Source: Phoronis australis (taxonomy: Eukaryota; Phoronida; Phoronidae). Taken from it: a DNA stretch of 64,000 nt. The notes below the pieces were generated by a model. That model was not told the DNA's origin. It saw only the letters and a list, made by a program, of their open reading frames with translations, and searched no databases. Shown here in pieces: positions 55,101-64,000 of this stretch. Both the position numbers and the translations under genes were made by a program. Every line of letters begins with the position of its first letter. The first letter of the stretch is position 1. The stretch is taken from the NCBI GenBank assembly GCA_002633005.1, contig NMRA01000532.1, positions 228,193 to 292,192 on the forward strand. The letters are read 5' to 3'.

Positions 55101-58100
55101 CAAGGTAGCTTGAATTTCATCAGACAAAGTCAGCTGAGGCAGTATTCACAGGTAAGACAGGCCATCAGTAGAGTGGATAAACGTCATCCCTCGCAGATGT
55201 TATGGGCATTCTGATTGACAGCATTCGTTTTTTAATTTCATGCAGTGGATTCTATTAGTAGGAACTGTATTTCTTTTGTCTTGTACCTCAATTCTGAAAC
55301 AATTTTTTTTCTCATGAATGGCATTATAAATCCACGTAGACTTAGTAGCTCTGAAGCTCCGGTAACTCTCATGCCGCGTACCAGGGAAATTTGTACTCAT
55401 ATCATGCGCCGTGATTGGTTGATTTCTGAATCTGAGCTAAGTCTTAGTTTGGAGATTGGATGAGAAATTTAATGTCTTCGAATTACAAACCATAAGTTTA
55501 TACATTTTGTGAGAAAGTTTCTGTATTCATGAGAAGAAAATGTCACTTAATACAAGTGTTAGGAAAGAACGCATTAAACTGCTATGATCCACTTCTGTGC
55601 ATCTACAGCTTAGAAGTTGAAATTGCATTTGTGTATGACACAGTCCCATGAAGTCCGGTTTTAGTTTGTTTCTCCTGTCACTTCTACACTAAGTACATGT
55701 ATCTTCACTCTCTTGGTACAATTCCTCAGCACCAGTCACATACAATATACGAGATACATGTGTCTTTGTCGTCAAAAACCCATTAGTAACTTTCACTTGT
55801 GACAATATTTCAGAGGCAGACAGTAACATTGATACCTGGTGATGGCATCGGCCCTGAAATTTCATCGGCAGTACAGAGGATCTTTGCTGCAGCTGATGTA
55901 AGTCATAGAGCTGTGTACGCGCGACGTCTGCTTTTGAATTTGTCTGTCGAGTCGGATCACTTACGAGAATGATGTGGCTGATGGTCCTCTAATTCAACAA
56001 TGTTTCGATGCACAGAACTGTGGCTACTTATCCATTTCTTTCAGTTCAGAATCCTTTTCAATGCAGGCTTAATCACGACAAAATTTTTACAGGTGTGCTC
56101 CACACATCTTCGCCATAGTCATGACAACTTAATTAACAGCTGAGCGTAATCACGTCACATTAAACTCCTGCGACAAACGATCAACCAAACCGACAAGCAA
56201 TTCTGGCAAGAACTTTGTCATAGTTAGATGGAGTTGTGCAGAGTTCTGTCAAAGACTCACTAGTTTGTTTTGGAAAATAGCTGTATTTAAGGTCTTCCTC
56301 TTTAGCCGAGGACGACTTCTATTGATTTTGAATTCGTGATTGGCTGTAACATTTCTGTTTGAGTTTTGCCTGAGTTTTTTATTGTCAATATGGTTTATCG
56401 CAGTAAAATTTCAATCTTCAAATTCAAACAAATTCACTGTAATTTTTCCATTTTTCAAACACCCATTGCAATGTTAAAAATGTTGGATATTTATTCTCCA
56501 CTTAGTCTAGTTGTTTGGTCATTGATAGATATCCAGTATTTTCTAAGAATGTTTCCCCCCTGCTAGTTATCTTAATTTCGTTTCACCAATAGGGTTTTGA
56601 GATTATGAAAGCTATGGCGTATGTTGATATTTGCTCACTCTGCCTCATAAATGTCGTTTAATAACTAGGTACCAGTGGATTGGGAACCCGTAGATGTCAC
56701 GCCAATCCGTGGTCCGGATGGAAAATCGAGAATCCCTCAGAAAGCGATTGACTCTGTTGGTGTTAACAAAGTTGGTCTGAAGGGACCTCTAGCGACACCT
56801 GTTGGAAAAGGACATCAATCTCTCAATTTGGCTGTGAGAAAGTATGACCTTGGTTTATTCCACTTTGCAGACGGCGCCTCTTCAAGCGCTCTGACTGCAA
56901 TCTATTGGTTGTGACTAACTGGCAACAAGCGACTTTTTCATCTGAGTATCGGACAAAATAGGTGAACATCGAGTTTCCTAATCTTTGTAATTCTATAGGT
57001 GGAAACCCACATGAGATTTGACCAACCTTATGGTTTTTCCAACTGTCCATTGACATGCTAGCACCTTGACATAGGGAGAGTAGAGCAGAAACTAACCTTT
57101 CTACTAAAGGTCACTTGTTGTCCCTGTGTATGTTTGTCTGAGATTTTATGTGTAGCCTGTATCTCCGTTGTTTTCAGGCAGTTCAACCTTTATGCCAATG
57201 TGCGTCCGTGTAAGAGTATAGAAGGCTACGAGACAGCTTACGACAACGTGGACATAGTCACAATACGTGAGAATACCGAGGGAGAATACTCAGGCATAGA
57301 ACACATGGTAGGAGCTTTAAAGGAAGCGCTGCTAGCAGGTTTTATGTCCTGATCATAGCTATTGTCAAGACACTCACTTGATCATGTTAACCTCAGTCAA
57401 AGTTTTGCACAAGATGAGTTGGTCCTTGTGCAAGTTTAGTCCCGTCTTTTGTCTTAGGGTTAGCTGATTTGCCATCCTGTGTCAAGTAATGCACTGCCAC
57501 CTTTTGGCACGAACATTTGTAATGTAATGGAATGTCTTACAAATATTTCATACGCAGTTTTTAAAATGAAGAAGGTGACATCAAGATTCAACAAATATTC
57601 GTCACACAAAATCGCGATCAAATAGCCATTTATTTTCAACTAGAATATATTTTAATCGTGGACAAAATCTTGACATCGTCCTTGTCGAAATCGCGACATC
57701 TTGCCACGCAAATCCATTTCAACAAACAGTTAGCTGCATGGCACAATAAACATTACATTAATTGCTATGTTACTGCTACGTATATTTGCCCAAACTGCTA
57801 TTGTGGCATGTCTAGTTTGGCCGAGTCTGGCGCAGTTCTGTCAAAGTCTGTCTAGTTCATCTTGAAAACTTTTAACTGTACTGAACAAAAACCTTATTTT
57901 AGTAAAATGCTTGTGTAAAATCGTCCACCAATGTTCATTTTTAGCAGAAGATAAGGGCACAAGTTCGACTCTTTTGACAATATTGAGTTTGCGACTAATT
58001 CTTTAGAGAATTTCTTTCCTCAAGCAGTATTGTGCCTAGTAGTTCACTGTGCGTCATTATGTTCAGTATTAAAAACCCATAGTTCAAACAAATTACTTTA

Positions 58101-59479
58101 TATCTCATCAAAGTTTCTTTGGCTCCTTCAAAGCTTTGACAAAAACCTAGAATGAACTCAGATGAGAAATAACACTATGTTAGTTTAAAAGTAAATGTAG
58201 GCAGTCTGGTACACGTTGTAGCAGACGTGTGCAGGTCACTCTGGTGGGCCCATTGCATCATCACCTGGAGCCATTGTTATGCTTTACAGTTAAAACTGAG
58301 CTGAGCTAGAGACATGACTCAAGGTTATAGCAGTGTGCTCCAGTTGGACTCAAACCCACGACCTTGACCAAAGGAAGCGAACACTTATCTTACATGGCCA
58401 CACTGCCTCCTCTTAAAATTGAAATTCAGTCTGGGTTTTTTGTTTGATATTTCATCATTTTTGTGACTACTGTTTCACTACCTTTCTCTATTGCCCAATA
58501 TTTTTTAGATTGTCGACGGTGTGGTGCAGAGCATCAAACTCATCACAGAGGAAGCGTCACGTCGTGTCGCACAGTTTGCCTTCAAGTACGCGCGTGAAAC
58601 GGGAAGAAAGAACGTGACAGCTGTGCACAAGGCCAACATAATGTGAGCATGCTGAGTCTACTGTATTTAAATTTGAAGCAATGCATTTGGATATAGTTTC
58701 AGGATGGTGGTTTTTCTTAATCAGACCAAGTGCCATGTTTGTTGTTCTCCCAGTGTTGTTATTTCGACCAAGTTTTTTTTCCGGAATGTTTGAAGGAATT
58801 CTACTAAAACAAACTTGCCTTAAAATGTTTTGACTGGAGATGAGATTGTTGTGAAATAAAAATAAAGTATTATATGAAATGCAACTTCATTTTGCAGTAT
58901 AAAATAATCATAAAATCAGTAGCTTTTTAGTGTGTACAGCTCGTCATCAGTGGAGTTGTGCATCAGCAAATTAAAGTTAATGATTTTAATATCTTTACCC
59001 TACAAGCCAAAAGCAGTCAGACTTGGAATTCTCCATGGTGACGTCTAGGCCGAACTGGAGTTGGTTGTCAAGATTAATTTTCCTTCATGAAGGGAAATTA
59101 TTGGGAACATTTAGTAAGGTGGTTGCTGTATCTTTTACCAGTCATTTTTGCTGTTAACGGAATTAGCCGTAACCGTTATGACGAGGAAACGCTCTTTTGT
59201 CTGACTACTTTTGTGTTGTACAATATTTCATACTGGAGAGTAAATGTGCATTTCATACCATGTATTGCTTTCAAGACTGACCTTGCAGTCCATGTTCACT
59301 TTTTCATTGGTTACATTGTTGGATTGTCGGTTTTAGTCAATGAGTCTAATCTTGTCTTGTGTTATTTGTTTATCAGGCGCATGTCCGATGGCCTGTTCTT
59401 ACGGTGTTGTCGAGAGGAAGCGGAGAAGAACAGAGACATCATTTTTGACGAGAGCTACCTCGACACAGTCTGTTTAAAT
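52137..59479 (+). CDS. IDH3A: mitochondrial NAD-dependent isocitrate dehydrogenase subunit alpha (3' partial)
   Basis: IDH3A is the catalytic subunit of the matrix enzyme that oxidises isocitrate to 2-oxoglutarate with NAD in the citric acid cycle. Seven coding exons are visible: 52137-52160, 55086-55151, 55814-55897, 56669-56841, 57178-57307, 58509-58642 and 59377-59479 (714 bases, 238 codons, phases consistent, all GT-AG). Residues 1-30 form an Arg-rich mitochondrial presequence ([20 protein letters not shown]). The core follows as [69 protein letters not shown] (substrate Tyr), [16 protein letters not shown] (catalytic Lys) and YLDTVCLN. The remaining ~130 residues lie beyond the window, after an intron of more than 4.5 kb. 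Identity to the human protein is high throughout. Confidence 0.96.
53580..53830 (+). repeat. degenerate two-copy tandem block in IDH3A intron 1
   Basis: Two adjacent segments of roughly 100 bases repeat the order GGGCAGAGGTT or GGGCGGGGATT, CCCTA, GGGTTAC or GAGTTAC, AGCC or GGCC, and A(C/T)GTGGGCATTT. Divergence is high. The open frame at 53639-53890 reads through it and is not a gene. Confidence 0.5.
54379..54496 (+). repeat. 13-bp minisatellite in IDH3A intron 1
   Basis: The unit AGCGGGTAGTGCG (variants AGTGGGTAGTGCG, AGCGGGAAGTGCG and AGCGGGTAGTGGG) repeats about nine times. The minus-strand open frame at 54335-54571 owes its repetitive translation to this array. Confidence 0.9.
58201..58412 (-). 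mobile_element. diverged second copy of the tRNA-derived SINE
   Basis: Read on the minus strand it begins GAGGAGGCAGTGTGGCC, keeps GGTCGTGGGTTTGAGTCC at the B box, and continues through TCTAGCTCAG, TTTTAAC, AAAGCATAA, CCAGGTGAT, GCAATGGGCCCAC and CAACGTGTA in the same order as the copy at 46094. The terminal hairpin is decayed. No clear target-site duplication remains. It lies in IDH3A intron 5. Confidence 0.9.
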
Positions 59480-59545
59480 GTAAATACGTTGTGCTCATTT
59501 CTAATTGGCTTAAATCCAGGCACTTTTTTGCGCCTGTACTTGAAA

Positions 59546-60036
59546 CAGGGCTTGGAATTTTCCGCGGAAACGCGTATTTCCGCTTTTTTCAAATGTGCTT
59601 TCCGCTTTTTTTATAATATTTCCGCGTAAAAAAATCAGATTTGATATAAAATTTCCGCGGCAAATTCCTTTCTTACTGCGGCGTTGCAGACGACGTTCAC
59701 CTCGAAAAGCAGAAGTTGCTCTTTATGTTTCGGAGGAACGTAAATTGTCAACATTGCCGGGGCATCTGGGACGGCGTGGTGGGATTTTCAATGGCGTCTC
59801 GTGTTATTGTTAAGCGCGGTGACAAATACTACCGCTCTGCAGCCAAAAATGTGTGGGTCGGGAGTGGACGGGCGAGCTAAAAGGACGCAGACGCATGCTA
59901 CTTTTTTTTTTAGTCCTCCCGATTTTTGTCGGGAAAGGTTCACATTGACCATTTCAAGGCTGGTTATCGGGCATGATTTGGGCCGTAAAAGTTTCAAAGT
60001 TTCCGCGTTTTTTGTCATTGGTCATTCCAAGCCCTG
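59546..60036. mobile_element. 491-bp inverted-repeat element in IDH3A intron 7
   Basis: The left end is CAGGGCTTGGAATTTTCCGC and the right end is GTCATTCCAAGCCCTG, an inverted repeat of about 12 bases. TTGAAA flanks both sides exactly (59540-59545 and 60037-60042) as a target-site duplication. The interior holds several TTTCCGCG words in both orientations. The element is noncoding. CAGGG termini suggest a hAT relative, though the 6-base duplication is short for that group. Confidence 0.8.
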
Positions 60037-60967
60037 TTGAAAGTACTACCATCATCTCCTACTGAGCTGGCATCTAGAATTTAGTTACTTCATGTCCTTA
60101 ATGGCTTGAAGGATTCCTATGAAATTTGAAGGATTTTCCATATTAACAAAATGGGAATGTGTGACATTAGATATTTTTCTAGTATGACAACTAGCTACTG
60201 GAATGGGGACCACTTAATGTTAAACTGAATGATAGAGTATCCTGGTTATTATGCAGTCACGGAATGCTAAAGTCAAATCATTTCCCAATGTAAAATAATT
60301 TGCATAATGTCCCGAATCATCGTCATATTCCCGGATATTGTAATTAAAAAATTAGCATGATTGATTCTCACCCATCTATTAGTCATGCTTGGTTTTGTGT
60401 TTAAAAACCAACTTAATTGTTAATTTTCAATTTGTTTGCTTTATTGGAACTCTGCGCCAGGGGTAAAAATCAACCGTTTCTTGTTTAGCTGTCATACTCT
60501 CAGACTCCCCGCTTAGCATGATCAGCTTGTAAGAGTGATTGCGCTTGCCATCAAGTTATTCAGGGCTCAACATTAACTTTTTAAGCCACTTGCCCTTCGG
60601 GCAAGTAGTTGAAATTTTTACTTGCCCGAACAACAAATTCACTTGCCCCAAGTACAATCCCAAATAGCACCGCGCATGTGCACACCTAGGTGATGTGTTA
60701 CTGTAGGGCTGCCTGTGCTGAGCCTCCTCTTGTGTTGTGCACGCTATATACATGAGTTGCTATTTTTTAACGATTCTTCTTATAGAACATTTATTTATAA
60801 GGTGTGTCAAAACACTAGAGAGACAAATTAGAAGAGTAACTATGGTATCTGAACCATTGTCACACGTTCACAGGCGCCGAAATGAGCTAGGACATGAACT
60901 CTAGACACTTCTGTGTATTCATTAGTTTATATGCCCTCATGCATTAAACTTGAGTTGTTGCTAACCT

Positions 60968-62356
60968 GGGCCCGGGCCCGGTCTCCAATCTCCGTACTCA
61001 GACTCGAATCATGCTCAAACTCACACTTCATACTCAACTCGAGTACAAACTCAGCTTTGGTGTATTCAATGTCATACTCGAAAAATCTGTATTCGAAATT
61101 TCGAGCACGTACTCAGTTTTCGAGTGTACTCGAACTGAAGTGTATCTCATCTATATTTCGAGTACGATTTTGAGTAAAAAATTCGGAGTCTATGCTCAAA
61201 TTTCAAGTTTGGTATGGCAGTGTGCTTGAAATCGTACTCGAAAATAAATACGAGCCAGAGAACAAAATATCGAAAGGGAACCAAGAAACACAGCAAGTCT
61301 AAAAGAAATAAGTCCTCTTACCGTATCGCAGCACTTCAATTGCAGTTCAGAGATAATAGTTTTCATCTTAAATCTTCTTATTCTTCACCTTATTAACCCG
61401 CCGTATCACTGTATGTTATGGCCGCCATTCTACCTTTACAATTCCTGGCAACAGACGCATTGTCAGCGAGTCATAACAAGCGTCGAATGCAGTTGTAGGA
61501 AAAGTCGTGTGAGAAGTTTGTGCTGCCCTTATTTCGGTATGTGTGCCTAAGTTTTGTAGGGTTTCCAAAAGACGGAGAGGGGAGGTAAGGTTAAAACAGT
61601 TCGCTTCCCTGTCAGGTACATTTCTCATCATAACTTAGTCATCTATAATTCCTCAATCCCCAAATGGAATTCCAGATTTTGTTTGCCGATTTCTAAGTAG
61701 ACGTCTCGTCCCGTTCACTGCCACTGGTGAACTCTGAATGCCTGCACAAGTATTGTTTTTTAACTCACGTGCCAAATGTCAACTCACTTGATACATCCCG
61801 GTAAAATACAAAGATACAGTATCAAAGTTTGACATCAGCGTAGACCTACACAGGAATGGGTTTTATGTCAATACTATATTAGCAACAGAGATGCGATGTG
61901 ATGTGATAAGCTGTTTCAAGCTTCAGACATTTTCGGGACTGGGTGAGGAACTCAAGAATTAAAGCTTAATAATTGCCAAATATATCAAAGAAATGGCATA
62001 AGAATAGTTATTGAAACTAAAAAATGAATAACAGTTACAGAACACTCAGAATTCCACGTTATAGACATACTCTTGTAGTTGTAGCGACAGCAGACGATAA
62101 TGTAGGCCTAGTTCTTGGGGTGGTCAATTCCAATAGGGGGCGATGAATCAGCGCAGCTTTGCGTGATTTTGCATTTCACATCATAAAGAGTTCCATAGCA
62201 ACTCGAGTATGAGTGTCAGATTTGAGCACGTTTGGAGTCTACTCGAAATGAGACATTAGATACGCTTTTTTGAGTACGACTCCAGTGAGCACGATTTTGA
62301 GTATGAAATCTCGAGTATGAGTATGAGTCTGAGTACGGAGATTGGAGACCGGGCCC
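60968..62356. mobile_element. 1.4-kb GGGCCCGGTCTCC inverted-repeat element
   Basis: The left end GGGCCCGGTCTCCAATCTCC continues GTACTCAGACTCG. The right end is the exact reverse (CGAGT, then GAGTCTGAGTACGGAGATTG and GAGACCGGGCCC). Both arms are rich in ACTCGA/TCGAGT words, giving strong palindromic potential. The plus-strand open frames at 60913-61396 are within the arm and have no domain. Confidence 0.75.
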
Positions 62357-62671
62357 CGGTCTCCAATCTTTTTACTCGAAATGGAACTTGAAATGGAACT
62401 CGAAATTTGGATTGGCATTTTCTATTCTACTTTTGGGCGAATTCAAGATAAGTGTCTATTATTCTATGCTCGAGTACACAATAACTTACGTAGATAATTT
62501 AATGAGTTGTTGCTAACCTGGGCCCGGTCTCCAATCTTTTTACTCAAAATGGAACTTGAAATGGAACTCGAAATTTGGTTTGGCATTTTCTACTCTACTT
62601 TTGGGCGAATTCAAGATAAGTGTCTATTATTCTATGCTCGAGTACACAATAACTTACGTAGATAATTTATT
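62346..62671 (+). repeat. direct duplication of a GGTCTCCAATCTTTTTACTC arm
   Basis: The block from about 62354 to 62500 recurs at about 62522 to 62671 with few substitutions. Shared words include GGAACTTGAAATGGAACTCG, GGGCGAATTCAAGATAAG and CTATGCTCGAGTACACAATA. The 16 bases GAGTTGTTGCTAACCT precede both the second copy and the start of the 1.4-kb element at 60968, so the flank belongs to the repeat or was copied with it. Confidence 0.8.
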
Positions 62672-62932
62672 GCCCTTAGTTCACAGTTTGTAAACCCAAT
62701 ATTAAGGCAATAAGTTCGAGTTTGAACTCGAAATTTCGAGTTTTTACTCGAGTTTGTAGCACGAATATAAGGGTCTTCAAGGGCAAACTTGAACTAGAAA
62801 CTCCTATGCATAAACTATAAATTATTCGAGCACAGTCTGATATCCAATCATCTTAAGTTTGCACAAAAGGATCAGAGAAATTTCTAAAAATAGTTTGGAG
62901 TTCGTTTCGAGTACAAAGATTAGAGACCGGGC
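62522..62932. mobile_element. short GGGCCCGGTCTC inverted-repeat element
   Basis: The left end GGGCCCGGTCTCCAATCTTT and right end GTACAAAGATTAGAGACCGG plus GCCC form an inverted repeat. The interior shares the ACTCGA composition of the longer element at 60968-62356. It is a nonautonomous relative nested beside it. Confidence 0.7.
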
Positions 62933-63076
62933 CCTGAATTTCAATTTTTGCAATCCGTAAAAATCTTGCATAGTTTTGGTCATCGCTACCTTGCATTAAA
63001 TTAAAATCAATTTTTAACATATAATAATGCCACATATACTTTAATTTTATTTTCAATAAATAATTACATTTTTGAA

Positions 63077-63307
63077 AAATAGATAGACCGCGAAAAAGTC
63101 AGACTTCAGCGCGGCAATCCCGAAGACCGTATGCCTCTTCTTTCGGGAGTCGCCACCGGAGCCGGGAATTCATAAGAATGTCCTTTGGAATNAAAATAGA
63201 TAGACCGCGAAAAAGTCAGACTTCAGAGCGGCAATCCCGAAGACCGTATTCCTCTTCTTTCGGGAGTCACCACCGGAGCCGGGAATTCATAAGAATGTCC
63301 TTTGGAA
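63077..63307 (+). repeat. 116-bp direct duplication split by a single N (probable assembly artefact)
   Basis: AAAATAGATAGACCGCGAAA opens copies at 63077 and 63193, and TCCTTTGGAAT closes both. They differ by about three substitutions, and the lone N at 63192 lies exactly between them. This is the same signature as at 16680 and 49547. Confidence 0.88.
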
Positions 63308-63890
63308 TTCCCCCTTAATAAATACCAGGCCTTTTAAACTGCTGTGTAGTGTAGAAAATATGTCATCAATCATTCACTTTTTAGCTTTTGCGCTTATCTG
63401 TATGACTTACATCCGCCGAACGCGGTGCTTCCAGCTGCATACATGGGGAAACGCCGGCAAAAATCAAACGTCATCCCTTGATCAATGTGTCGCAGGCCAG
63501 AAAACCTAATTTCCCATGACGGAACCCATCCCCGCACTCTTTTCGTTTCATATTATTGCTTTGATTCTTCCAGAACTCGTTTTTTAGCAACTAAACGAAT
63601 GCCGTCCAGGCCTGGACGGCTTCCATGTTTAGACGTTTTGCCAGAGTGCAGACGATCAGTAGTATCACGTGACAACTTATTCAGACACTGCAGGGCACGT
63701 TCAGGGAATCGAAAGGATTTGACTGCGAGCGTCATCTGTGCACGCTGCAACACACTCGTTCTATTTTCCTTTCGGTGCTCATTCGAAGACTGGAGGTTCT
63801 TTGACGGCCACAGTGTCTTTTTCGACGGTTTTTAGGCTTGTGTCGGGGTTCGTTACTTTGGAGCAAATGTCGAGCAGACAATCTTAGGAT
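63308..63890. other. IDH3A intron 7, unassigned
   Basis: Opposed open frames (63485-63835 plus, 63553-63753 minus) overlap. Neither shows a recognised domain. The minus frame is lysine/arginine-rich. They may be remnants of a protein encoded by the surrounding mobile element, but nothing in the sequence proves it. Confidence 0.3.
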
Positions 63891-64000
63891 CTACTTGCCT
63901 ATGCGGCTAGCTTTTTAACTTGCCCATCGGGCAAGTACTTTTCAAATTCCACTTGCCCGACGCAAAATCTACATGTACACGGGCAATCGGGCAACCGTTA

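Larger units (their letters stand above)
60561..64000. mobile_element. CTTGCCC/GGGCAAG palindromic elements, left end and truncated right end
   Basis: At 60561 a terminus CAGGGCTCAACATTAACTTT is followed by CTTGCCCTTCGGGCAAG and TACTTGCCCGAAC. At 63900-64000 a related block has CTTGCCCATCGGGCAAG and CACTTGCCCGACG, then ends GGGCAATCGGGCAACCGTTA at the window edge. The last words look like the inverse of a CAGGGCT-ACATTAACGG terminus, so these may be the two ends of one 3.4-kb element or two separate small elements. Other elements are nested between them. No transposase was recognised. Confidence 0.5.

Noticed and set aside
59087-59629. 180-residue open frame starting at 59087 as a separate gene
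   Set aside because: Only 59377-59479 is coding; it is the seventh IDH3A exon, bounded by TATCAG and GTAAAT. The rest is intron read-through.

Overview
The window is animal nuclear DNA. Genes are split by spliceosomal GT-AG introns, cysteine-paired Ig domains sit on phase-1 exons, one SINE has a perfect target-site duplication, and there are many small terminal-inverted-repeat elements. Gene content and texture (moderately AT-rich, polymorphic, rich in 'acatgta' words) suggest a marine invertebrate, perhaps a deuterostome such as a lancelet or hemichordate. The species cannot be fixed from the sequence alone. I built the gene models by hand from splice sites and reading phase.

Layout. (1) 871-2760, +: the last two coding exons of a FAM81-like coiled-coil gene; its stop codon lies inside the first unit of a degenerate 80-bp minisatellite. 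(2) 3.3-12.9 kb: no confident gene, only diverged dispersed repeats and a MITE. (3) 12980-19444, +: the 3' part of a type I membrane protein with three Ig-like domains and a very arginine-rich tail. (4) 34623-19714, -: a complete six-exon gene for a 2547-residue type I Ig receptor. It has a signal peptide, three Ig domains, one membrane segment and a cytoplasmic tail of about 2145 residues encoded in one 6.5-kb exon. Near its C-terminus the tail resembles the microtubule-binding stalk-head of dynein heavy chains. Genes 3 and 4 converge, with stop codons 270 bp apart. (5) 49099-37372, -: a complete ankyrin-repeat gene of 11-12 coding exons whose phases all agree. (6) 52137-59479, +: the first seven coding exons of mitochondrial isocitrate dehydrogenase subunit alpha (IDH3A), continuing beyond the window. 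(7) 59.5-64 kb: nested inverted-repeat elements inside the seventh IDH3A intron.

The most novel item is gene 4, which joins an Ig ectodomain to a dynein-MTBD-like cytoplasmic end and so suggests a receptor that may touch microtubules directly. Its neighbour gene 3 has the opposite tail chemistry (strongly basic, against the Ser/Glu-rich tail of gene 4).

Assembly caution: all four single-N positions (16680, 47676, 49547, 63192) lie exactly between direct repeats. This is the signature of unmerged overlapping contigs, so the apparent 885-bp, 611-bp and 116-bp tandem duplications are probably artefacts. A true gap of unknown sequence lies at 51218-51796.
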